Part shown: positions 1 to 6,298 of the stretch, in pieces
Layout of the letters: every line of letters starts with the position of its first letter
Position numbering within the stretch: position 1 is the first letter of the stretch
NCBI GenBank assembly: GCA_946187095.1
Contig: CAMHPW010000064.1
Location: 1 to 6,389, forward strand
DNA length: 6,389 nt
From: an uncultured Clostridia bacterium
Lineage (GTDB): Bacteria; Bacillota; Clostridia; Oscillospirales; Acutalibacteraceae
Reading direction: 5' to 3'
Translations under genes and position numbers: made by a program
Notes under the pieces: model-generated
Seen by the model: only the letters and a program-made list of their open reading frames with translations
Database searches by the model: none
Told to the model about the DNA's origin: nothing

Positions 1-99
1 TAATTACGGGTATAATTGTCTTTCTTGTCACGTTGTTTAATTTTCAAGATCCTCGTCGCTTTCCTCGGAAGTTTTTATCTTTCGTTCAGCGACTCGTTT
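1..99 (-). other. Probable 5' leader of an rRNA operon lying off the left edge
   Basis: Read on the minus strand, the sequence downstream of the two tandem promoters contains CTTGAAAATTAAACAA (positions 48 down to 33) followed by a GTGACAAG run. Text of the form 'CTTGAAAACTAAACAA' is characteristic of the transcribed leader before 16S rRNA, and of rRNA spacers, in Clostridia. No ORF starts here and no 16S sequence is reached within the window. The rRNA call is inferred from leader resemblance plus the tandem strong promoters. A different highly expressed leftward gene or a tRNA cluster is the alternative. Confidence 0.5.
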
Positions 100-128
100 A
101 TTATATCACACTGTTTTTCATTTGTCAA
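100..128 (-). promoter_or_regulatory. Sigma-A promoter P2 (leftward, rrn-like)
   Basis: On the minus strand there is a perfect -35 TTGACA (123-128), a 17-nt spacer and a perfect -10 TATAAT (100-105), preceded by TG at the extended -10 position. Immediately upstream, 129-160 is almost pure A/T with A-tracts and a small inverted repeat (139-144 / 149-154), as in UP elements of rRNA promoters. It points out of the window to the left, away from guaB. Confidence 0.85.
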
Positions 129-199
129 GAGGTTTTTTAGATTTTTTTAAATCTTTTTTTGCACTCTGTCGAAATTTGTTTTCGTGCGACAGCTTGTAC

Positions 200-228
200 A
201 TAATACCACATTCATTTTTATTTGTCAA
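200..228 (-). promoter_or_regulatory. Sigma-A promoter P1 (leftward, rrn-like)
   Basis: On the minus strand there is a perfect -35 TTGACA (223-228), a 17-nt spacer and a -10 TATTAT (200-205) with an extended-10 TGG. Its elements lie exactly 100 bp from those of P2 and the spacers resemble each other (AATAAAAATG versus AATGAAAAAC). Such tandem arrangements are common at rRNA operons of Firmicutes. It lies downstream of the guaB terminator, so it starts an independent leftward unit. Confidence 0.8.
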
Positions 229-285
229 CACCTTTTTTCAAAAAACTTTCTGTTTCTACAAATTGTATTAAATCACTTGAAATAT

Positions 286-320
286 ACAAAAAATCAGGAC
301 AGCCTTTCGACTGTCCTGAT
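286..320 (-). terminator. Rho-independent terminator of guaB
   Basis: A perfect 10-bp stem, ATCAGGACAG (293-302) with CTGTCCTGAT (311-320), encloses an 8-nt loop. On the minus strand it is followed directly by TTTTTT. It begins 5 nt after the guaB stop codon. The T-run only follows on the minus strand, so it serves guaB and insulates it from the promoters to the left. Confidence 0.9.
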
Positions 321-325
321 GATAA

Positions 326-1840
<1,515 letters not shown>

Positions 1841-1850
1841 TTAATGCCTT

Positions 1851-1859
1851 ATTATATCA
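1851..1859 (-). promoter_or_regulatory. guaB promoter (extended -10)
   Basis: Minus strand TGATATAAT: a perfect -10 (1851-1856) with a TG extension. The hexamer 17 nt upstream (AATAAT) is a poor -35, so recognition would rely on the extended -10 and the AT-rich upstream DNA. The leader would be only about 40 nt, leaving no room for a riboswitch. Confidence 0.6.
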
Positions 1860-2129
1860 TAAAAGAATTACTTATTATTCTTTTTGAGAAAAATAATTCT
1901 CCGCACGGCATAGATTTTTTTTCAAGCTTTCAACAAAAAAATGTGCATTTTTCCAACCCCTCATACTCCTTTTCAGCCCATTTTCCGAAGTTTTCAAGAG
2001 TTTCAACAGACTTTTCAACATTTTTTCGCTGTTGAAGCCGTTTTTTACTTTAAAATCGATATTTCAAGTTTTAAGTTTTCAACACAGTGTTGAAAACTGT
2101 GTTGAAAACTTTTCTCTGCAAAAACAAGG
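1860..2129 (-). other. AT-rich guaB-serS spacer with repeated TTTTCAACA motifs
   Basis: There is no gene here on either strand. The stretch from 1920 to 2110 is full of TTTTCAA-type words. Exact TTTTCAACA occurs at 2012-2020 and 2076-2084 (+) and at 2088-2096 and 2100-2108 (-). One-mismatch copies are at 1927-1935 (CTTTCAACA) and 2000-2008 (GTTTCAACA), and a two-mismatch copy is at 2030-2038 (-, GCTTCAACA). The motif differs from the DnaA box TTATCCACA at two positions. The stretch could be a DnaA-binding or origin-type cluster or a multi-site operator for guaB; the sequence alone does not decide. Confidence 0.6.
2074..2110. repeat. 12-bp repeat in three copies (one inverted, two tandem)
   Basis: AGTTTTCAACAC at 2074-2085 is followed after 1 bp by its perfect reverse complement GTGTTGAAAACT at 2087-2098. 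An exact tandem copy of the latter follows at 2099-2110. The inverted pair forms a 25-bp near-perfect palindrome. The 12-bp unit places the copies close to one helical turn apart, as is usual for arrays of protein-binding sites. Confidence 0.9.
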
Positions 2130-2159
2130 GGAATGAGAAATATTTCCATTTCTCATTCC
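2118..2159 (-). terminator. Terminator of serS
   Basis: A perfect 12-bp stem, GGAATGAGAAAT (2130-2141) with ATTTCTCATTCC (2148-2159), has a 6-nt loop. On the minus strand it is followed by CCTTGTTTTTGC, an interrupted but usable T-tract. It lies about 40 nt past the serS stop codon. The stem is only moderately GC-rich, so efficiency may be partial. Confidence 0.75.
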
Positions 2160-2181
2160 TGATTCATGCCGCATTCAAAAA

Positions 2182-2197
2182 TGTTTCACGTGAAACA
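2182..2197. promoter_or_regulatory. parS site 1
   Basis: TGTTTCACGTGAAACA is a perfect match to the Spo0J/ParB binding palindrome. Flanking bases extend the symmetry to 22 bp (2179-2200). It lies 1 bp beyond the serS stop codon, between the gene and its terminator. ParB binds here to load as a CTP-dependent clamp and to recruit SMC. Confidence 0.97.
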
Positions 2198-2198
2198 T

Positions 2199-3479
2199 TT
2201 ATTTTTTTATCACATCGATTCCAACATACTTGCGGAGTACCTCCGGCACTGTTACAGAACCGTCTTCGTTCTGATACTGCTCAACAATGGCAGGAATCAC
2301 ACGGCTCGTTGCAAGTCCCGATGCATTCAGCGTATGTGCAAAGTGCAGCTTCTTGTCCTCGCCCCTGTAACGTACATTTCCCCTGCGTGCCTGATAGTCA
2401 CGGGCATTCGATGCCGAACTTACTTCTTTATATATCTCCATGCTCGGTATCCATACTTCTATGTCATATGTTCTTGCCATTGAGAAGGAACAGTCACCTG
2501 CTGCCAGCTTGCTCAGTCTGTAATGCAGCCCCAATTCCTGCACAAGTCTTTCAGCCTTCTCAACAAGCTCCTTAAATGCGATATCTGACTTGTCATCTTC
2601 CGTATACTGCACCATCTCGACTTTATTGAACTGGTGCCCTCTGATCATTCCTCTTTCTTCTGAACGGTAACTTCCTGCCTCACGCCTGTAACAAGGCGTA
2701 TATGCTATGTATTTCTTCGGCAATTCCTCCGTTGGTATGATCTCATCCCTGTGCAGATTGACAAGTGCCGTTTCGGCCGTCGGCAACATGAACTTCTCAT
2801 CATTACTGGTAGGATTCTGTATCCAGTACACTTCATCCCTGAATTTCGGGAACTGTCCTGCAACGTATCCGCACTGATAGCCCAGCATATGCGGCGGCAG
2901 TATGAACTCAAATCCATCTTTGATATGCTCGTCTATGAAGAAATTAAGCAATGCCCATTCCAGCCTTGAACCCCAGCCTCTGTACAGCCAACTGCCTGCT
3001 CCTGCTATCTTTGCACCTCTCTGATAATCGATCATTCCCAAACCTTCACACAATTCAACGTGATTCTTCATTTGAAATGCAAACTGCGGCTTCTCTCCGA
3101 AATATCTCACCGGCTCATTCTGCTCCTTGCCGCCTGCACATACGTCTTCATCAGGCAGATTCGGCAGTGACAAAAGAAGCTCCGTCTGCTTGTCATCAAG
3201 CTCCTTGATAACCGCTTCCCCGTCAGCGATCAGTACACCGATTTCTTTCAGCTTTGCCATCATCTCGGAAGCATCTCCGCCTGCTTTCTTGATCTGCGGT
3301 ATCTGCTTGCTTGCAGCATTCTTCTCGGCTTTCATAGTTTCAATCTTTCCCATCTGCTCACGCTTCTGTGCGTCCACTGTGAGTATCTCATCTACAACAC
3401 TGTCAAGATCCATTTCTCTTTTCCTGATCCTTGCTTTTATCTCTTCGGGCTTCTCTCTCAGATATTTAATATCTATCAT
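2199..3479 (-). CDS. serS: Seryl-tRNA synthetase
   Basis: This enzyme charges tRNA-Ser with serine in an ATP-dependent, two-step reaction; it is a cytoplasmic class II homodimer. The 426-aa product has the usual length. The N-terminus MIDIKYLREKPEEIKARI leads into a charged antiparallel coiled-coil arm (about 25-105) that grips the tRNA long variable arm. The catalytic core shows the serine-binding TAET (234-237), motif 2 YRREAGSYRSEERGMIRGHQF (first part near 264-270) and motif 3 NASGLATSRVIPAI with Arg393. An upstream in-frame ATG would add 42 residues and run into the end of parB, but it is unlikely to be used. The chosen ATG has AGGAGA 8 nt upstream and matches family N-termini. The gene follows parB by 76 bp with no evident terminator between them, and it also has its own extended -10 promoter. 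Confidence 0.97.
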   Translation of the reverse strand: MIDIKYLREKPEEIKARIRKREMDLDSVVDEILTVDAQKREQMGKIETMKAEKNAASKQIPQIKKAGGDASEMMAKLKEIGVLIADGEAVIKELDDKQTELLLSLPNLPDEDVCAGGKEQNEPVRYFGEKPQFAFQMKNHVELCEGLGMIDYQRGAKIAGAGSWLYRGWGSRLEWALLNFFIDEHIKDGFEFILPPHMLGYQCGYVAGQFPKFRDEVYWIQNPTSNDEKFMLPTAETALVNLHRDEIIPTEELPKKYIAYTPCYRREAGSYRSEERGMIRGHQFNKVEMVQYTEDDKSDIAFKELVEKAERLVQELGLHYRLSKLAAGDCSFSMARTYDIEVWIPSMEIYKEVSSASNARDYQARRGNVRYRGEDKKLHFAHTLNASGLATSRVIPAIVEQYQNEDGSVTVPEVLRKYVGIDVIKK

Positions 3480-3487
3480 CTTTGCTG

Positions 3488-3493
3488 TCTCCT
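3488..3493 (-). promoter_or_regulatory. serS ribosome binding site
   Basis: Minus strand AGGAGA, 8 nt before the ATG at 3477-3479. It fixes the start of serS and rules out the longer reading that overlaps parB. Confidence 0.85.
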
Positions 3494-3519
3494 TTAACAT
3501 CATATTTTCAGCGAAAACA

Positions 3520-3528
3520 ATTATACCA
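3520..3528 (-). promoter_or_regulatory. serS promoter (extended -10)
   Basis: Minus strand TGGTATAAT: a perfect -10 at 3520-3525 with a TG extension. The hexamer 17 nt upstream (TGGAAT) is a weak -35. The leader would be about 35 nt, so there is no T-box. serS could therefore be expressed both from here and by read-through from parAB. Confidence 0.55.
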
Positions 3529-3555
3529 CAAGTTTTTAAAATATTCCACTGTTTT

Positions 3556-4407
3556 TTATTTTTCTGCAAAAAGTCTTGCAATTTCTGCAAGGTCTTCTTC
3601 ATCATAAAATTCTATCTGCAAAATACCTGCTCTGTCCCCCTTGCTGATCACTCTGACCTTTCTCTTGAGATACTCCTTCAATGCAAGTTCAACTTCACCA
3701 TAAAATGTACTTTCATGGGATATTTCCATTTCCCTTTTTTCAGGCTTCATCGATTCTTTCACAAGCCTCTCAACATCTCTTACCGTCAGATCTTTCGCTT
3801 TGATGGAATTCGCTACTCTCATTTGTTCCGCTGGATCGGAAAATCCCAACAGTGCTCTTGCATGACCTGCTGAAATAACTCCGCTGCTCACCATTTCAAG
3901 TACCTTCTCCGGCAATGCCAGTATCCTCAGGGCATTCGCTATGACAGGTCTGCTTTTGCCCACAGATTTTGAAATCTCCTCCTGCGTAAGTCCGTACTCA
4001 TCCATCAGCACTTTATATCCCAGAGCTTCTTCGACCGGATTCAAATTTTCTCTTTGCAGATTCTCTATCATGGAGATCTGCATCATTTCCACATCAGACA
4101 TCTCTTTGATGATCACCGGCACTTCAAATAATCCTGCCATACGGCTTGCTCTCCACCTTCGTTCTCCTGCCACAAGCTGATATCCGCCTTCCGGCATTGG
4201 TCTTACGAGCAGTGGCTGCAAAACTCCATGTACCGCTATGGAATCTGCAAGCTCTCTCAGACTTTCTTCATCAAAATCATGTCTCGGCTGCGAACGGTTC
4301 GGCTCTATCTCGGATATCGGCAAAACAGTGCTTCCTGTACTTTCATTATCGTTCTCAAGAAATATGGCACTCAGTCCCTTTCCAAGACCGCCTTTTTTGG
4401 CCGCCAT
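3556..4407 (-). CDS. parB: Chromosome partitioning protein ParB/Spo0J
   Basis: This is the centromere-binding CTPase clamp that loads at parS, spreads, recruits SMC and stimulates ParA. The 283-aa product is of family-typical length. The N-terminal LGKGLSAIF (8-16) is the ParA-stimulating segment. The CTP-binding domain has GERRWRA (81-87) and ENLQRENLNPVEEA (115-128). The helix-turn-helix is at about 139-163 (LTQEEISKSVGKSRPVIANAL), and a C-terminal dimerisation domain spans about 230-283. By alignment from memory of the ParB/Noc specificity positions, it carries R153, A159, A164 and G181, a ParB-type set, which fits the perfect parS sites here. A GGGAG SD lies 9 nt before the ATG. It lies 37 bp downstream of parA in the same operon. 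Confidence 0.96.
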   Translation of the reverse strand: MAAKKGGLGKGLSAIFLENDNESTGSTVLPISEIEPNRSQPRHDFDEESLRELADSIAVHGVLQPLLVRPMPEGGYQLVAGERRWRASRMAGLFEVPVIIKEMSDVEMMQISMIENLQRENLNPVEEALGYKVLMDEYGLTQEEISKSVGKSRPVIANALRILALPEKVLEMVSSGVISAGHARALLGFSDPAEQMRVANSIKAKDLTVRDVERLVKESMKPEKREMEISHESTFYGEVELALKEYLKRKVRVISKGDRAGILQIEFYDEEDLAEIARLFAEK

Positions 4408-4444
4408 CAGTCATCACTCCCTTAATCAATTTTATTGCACAGCA

Positions 4445-5206
4445 TCAATGTTTTCCGGTAATTTCCTCTGCAAGTTCCATATATGCTGCTGCCCCTTTAC
4501 ATGACTTATCAAAATACATGATCGGCATACCGAAACTCGGTGCTTCGGAAAGTCTTACTCCTCTCGGGATGACCGCTGAAAATACCTTTTTCGGAAAAAA
4601 TTTTTTTACTTCCTGCACTACCTGCTGTGTTAAATTCAGTCTGCCGTCATACATCGTAAGCAGTACACCTTCGATTTCAAGATATGGATTATACTTCCTC
4701 TTGACAAGTCTGACTGTTGCGATCAGCTGTGAAAGTCCTTCCAGTGCATAATATTCCGGCTGTATCGGTACAAGTATCGTGTCAGATGCACAAAGTGCAT
4801 TCGTTGTAATAAGTCCCAGTGAAGGCGGACAGTCTATCAATATATAGTCATATCCGGACTTTATCGGTGCCAATGCATTTTTTAACCTTGACTCTCTGTG
4901 ATCGAAATCGGCCAGTTCCAGTTCGGCTGCGGCAAGCTCTATGCTCGATGGTATCACATCAAGATTTTCAAACTCGGTATGTACAACAGCATCTTCTGCT
5001 TTGACTTCATCCACCATGATACTATATGAGGAATATTTCACCGACCTCTTGTCAACTCCGACACCGCTGGTAGCGTTTCCCTGAGGATCCGTATCTATCA
5101 GCAACACCCTGAATCCAAGCTTTGCAATACCTGCCGCAGTGTTCACAGCCGTTGTCGTTTTGCCGACTCCGCCTTTCTGATTAGTCACTGCAATTATTTT
5201 TCCCAT
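4445..5206 (-). CDS. parA: Chromosome partitioning ATPase ParA/Soj
   Basis: This is a deviant-Walker ATPase that binds DNA as an ATP dimer. It drives segregation of ParB-parS complexes and in Bacillus also controls DnaA. The 253-aa product has KGGVGKTTT (11-19) with the signature lysine Lys11 and the Walker Lys16, Walker A' LLIDTDPQGN (35-44) and Walker B ILIDCPPSLG (122-131). It lacks the N-terminal HTH extension of plasmid-type ParA, so it is the short chromosomal form. Two adjacent ATGs exist: 5207-5209 and 5204-5206. The AGAGGGGG SD is 3 nt from the first and 6 nt from the second, so I use the second; the other choice adds one Met. It is first in the parA-parB unit, transcribed from a strong promoter in the region shared with the divergent noc-like gene. 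Confidence 0.96.
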   Translation of the reverse strand: MGKIIAVTNQKGGVGKTTTAVNTAAGIAKLGFRVLLIDTDPQGNATSGVGVDKRSVKYSSYSIMVDEVKAEDAVVHTEFENLDVIPSSIELAAAELELADFDHRESRLKNALAPIKSGYDYILIDCPPSLGLITTNALCASDTILVPIQPEYYALEGLSQLIATVRLVKRKYNPYLEIEGVLLTMYDGRLNLTQQVVQEVKKFFPKKVFSAVIPRGVRLSEAPSFGMPIMYFDKSCKGAAAYMELAEEITGKH

Positions 5207-5212
5207 CATTAT

Positions 5213-5220
5213 CCCCCTCT
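5213..5220 (-). promoter_or_regulatory. parA ribosome binding site
   Basis: Minus strand AGAGGGGG. Spacing is 6 nt to the ATG at 5204-5206 and only 3 nt to the ATG at 5207-5209, favouring the inner start. Confidence 0.7.
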
Positions 5221-5236
5221 CAGAATATTCAACTTG

Positions 5237-5265
5237 ATTATATCACTAATCCTTTATAATATCAA
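5237..5265 (-). promoter_or_regulatory. parA-parB promoter
   Basis: On the minus strand there is a TTGATA -35 (5260-5265), a 17-nt spacer and TATAAT (5237-5242) with a TGA extended -10. This is a near-consensus sigma-A promoter. parS site 2 begins 20 bp upstream of the -35, so ParB bound or spread from it could affect this promoter. Confidence 0.8.
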
Positions 5266-5285
5266 CACATAAATTTCCATCAAAA

Positions 5286-5301
5286 TGTTTCACGTGAAAC
5301 A
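5286..5301. promoter_or_regulatory. parS site 2
   Basis: A perfect TGTTTCACGTGAAACA with symmetry extending to 24 bp (5282-5305). It lies in the divergent region between parA and the noc-like gene, 20 bp upstream of the parA -35. A lone half-site TGTTTC follows at 5318-5323. Confidence 0.97.
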
Positions 5302-5316
5302 TTTTTTTCTTTCGAT

Positions 5317-6210
5317 ATGTTTCGACAAATAAATCACTTCAGATATGATATACTGGATGTCCGAAAGGAGTTGGTTAATACGTCATTCAAAAATCCTGCT
5401 AAAAGAATATCGGAGATTCCCCTTGTACAGATCAGGCCATTCAAAAATACGGCAAGAAAAAATTACAGTCGTGACAAACTTGATGAACTTGCAGCAAGTA
5501 TTGAAAAAAACGGAATTATTCAGCCTTTGATCATCAGAAAGCTGAAAGACTCTGAATATGAACTCATTGCAGGCGAAAGACGTCTTCGTGCTGCTGCTAT
5601 ATGCGGTCTTGCCACCGTTCCCTGCATGATCATTTCATGCAGCGATGCCGAAGCTGGGTTATTTTCACTGAATGAAAACCTTCAGAGAAGTGAACTGAAT
5701 TTTTTCGAGGAAGCGGAGATCATCAATAATATTATTTCCCACTGCCATATTACACGTCAGGAACTTGCCGGCAACATCGGTAAAAAAGCCTCCGCTGTTG
5801 CCAACAAGCTCAGCGTACTTGATCTTGGACATGATGAAAGGGATATTATACTGAAAGCCAACCTGACAGAATATCATGCCAAAGCCATACTTAAAATTTC
5901 CGACAAAACAGAAAGACGCATTGTACTCAGCGAAATCGTTGAAAATAATATGAATGTCACCCAATCTGAAGAATATATCGAACACCTCCTCCACACTCCC
6001 AAATCCAACCGCAGACATTCGCAATATCAGAAAGCGATTATAAAAGATATACGCATTTTTGAAAACACTATTGAAAATGCCGTCAAAACAATGCGTGAAT
6101 CAGGCATATCCGCCGTGGAGATACAGACGGAAAACGATAATTTCATAGAATATGTGATACGAATCCCAAAATCTCCCGAACCTACCGATCATAACGGACT
6201 TATTGCATGA
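5317..6210 (+). CDS. noc: Second ParB-family protein, Noc-like (nucleoid occlusion)
   Basis: This is a ParB-fold DNA-binding CTPase. In Bacilli, Noc binds its own palindromes and the membrane to stop division over the nucleoid. In the 297-aa reading, the ParB domain runs from about residue 31 (ISEIPLVQIRPF), with GERRLRAA (86-93) and NENLQRSELN (119-128). The HTH is at about 145-170, and the C-terminus DIRIFENTIENAVKTMRESG...YVIRIPK matches the Noc C-terminal domain more than Spo0J. The start is unresolved: the ATG at 5317 has no SD, while a strong AAAGGAG (5364-5370) is followed in frame only by TTG (5371, too close) and ACG (5380, 9 nt away). A true start near 5380 would give about 276 aa. 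The gene is divergent from parA and convergent with rsmG, opposite to the usual co-directional order. Its specificity residues (A158, K164, D169, Y186) match neither ParB nor Bacillus Noc, so the exact function is uncertain. Confidence 0.8.
   Translation: MFRQINHFRYDILDVRKELVNTSFKNPAKRISEIPLVQIRPFKNTARKNYSRDKLDELAASIEKNGIIQPLIIRKLKDSEYELIAGERRLRAAAICGLATVPCMIISCSDAEAGLFSLNENLQRSELNFFEEAEIINNIISHCHITRQELAGNIGKKASAVANKLSVLDLGHDERDIILKANLTEYHAKAILKISDKTERRIVLSEIVENNMNVTQSEEYIEHLLHTPKSNRRHSQYQKAIIKDIRIFENTIENAVKTMRESGISAVEIQTENDNFIEYVIRIPKSPEPTDHNGLIA
5346..5354 (+). promoter_or_regulatory. Candidate promoter of the noc-like gene (extended -10)
   Basis: Plus strand TGATATACT: -10 TATACT (5349-5354) with a TG extension. 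No good -35 sits 16-18 nt upstream; TCGACA (5322-5327) is well formed but too far. Transcription would start near 5361, just before the SD at 5364, which would exclude the ATG at 5317. An alternative TATAAT lies at 5255-5260 with a short 15-nt spacer to TTGATT. Confidence 0.4.
5364..5370 (+). promoter_or_regulatory. Strong SD of the noc-like gene without a canonical start codon
   Basis: AAAGGAG is a strong SD in the right place relative to the conserved ParB domain. In frame, the codons after it are TTG, GTT, AAT, ACG, TCA. Only ACG (5380-5382) has normal spacing. The ATA at 5378 is out of frame. This suggests a non-canonical ACG start, or an ATG to ACG change or sequencing error. Confidence 0.6.
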
Positions 6211-6245
6211 AAAATCAGCTATCCCTTTGTCTCCTGATATAATTT

Positions 6246-6273
6246 TAAGCCGACAGAACTTTCTGTCGGCTTA
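6246..6273. terminator. Hairpin between convergent noc-like gene and rsmG
   Basis: A 13-bp perfect inverted repeat, TAAGCCGACAGAA (6246-6258) and TTCTGTCGGCTTA (6261-6273), has a 2-nt centre, so a real loop would open about 6-8 nt. It is GC-rich in the middle and lies between two convergent genes, as expected for a bidirectional terminator. Neither side has a proper T-run (TCATATGTTT on plus, AAATTATATC on minus), so termination efficiency is uncertain. Confidence 0.6.
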
Positions 6274-6278
6274 TCATA

Positions 6279-6294
6279 TGTTTCACGTGAAACA
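6279..6294. promoter_or_regulatory. parS site 3
   Basis: A perfect TGTTTCACGTGAAACA with symmetry of 18 bp (6278-6295). It lies 4 bp beyond the rsmG stop codon and 5 bp from the intergenic hairpin. Confidence 0.97.
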
Positions 6295-6298
6295 TTTT

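Noticed and set aside
1927..2110. CRISPR array
   Set aside because: The repeats are 9-12 bp, in both orientations and without regular unique spacers, so they are binding-site-like rather than CRISPR.
3480..3605. Longer serS start (42 extra residues)
   Set aside because: It would overlap the end of parB and lacks a fitting SD, whereas the inner ATG has AGGAGA at 8 nt and gives the family-typical N-terminus.
3127..3873. Plus-strand open frame of 248 codons
   Set aside because: It spans the antisense of serS and parB including their intergenic region, has low-complexity Ser/Phe/Ile content, no SD and no family resemblance. serS and parB are unmistakable on the other strand.
5345..5530. Alternative plus-strand frame starting MIYWMSERSW, which could hint at a frameshifted noc N-terminus
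   Set aside because: The ParB-domain frame is continuous from before the SD through the stop at 6210, so no frameshift is needed. The other frame shows no conserved sequence.
5665..6024. Minus-strand open frame of 119 codons inside the noc-like gene
   Set aside because: It is a shadow of the conserved ParB-family gene on the plus strand, with no RBS or recognisable motif.
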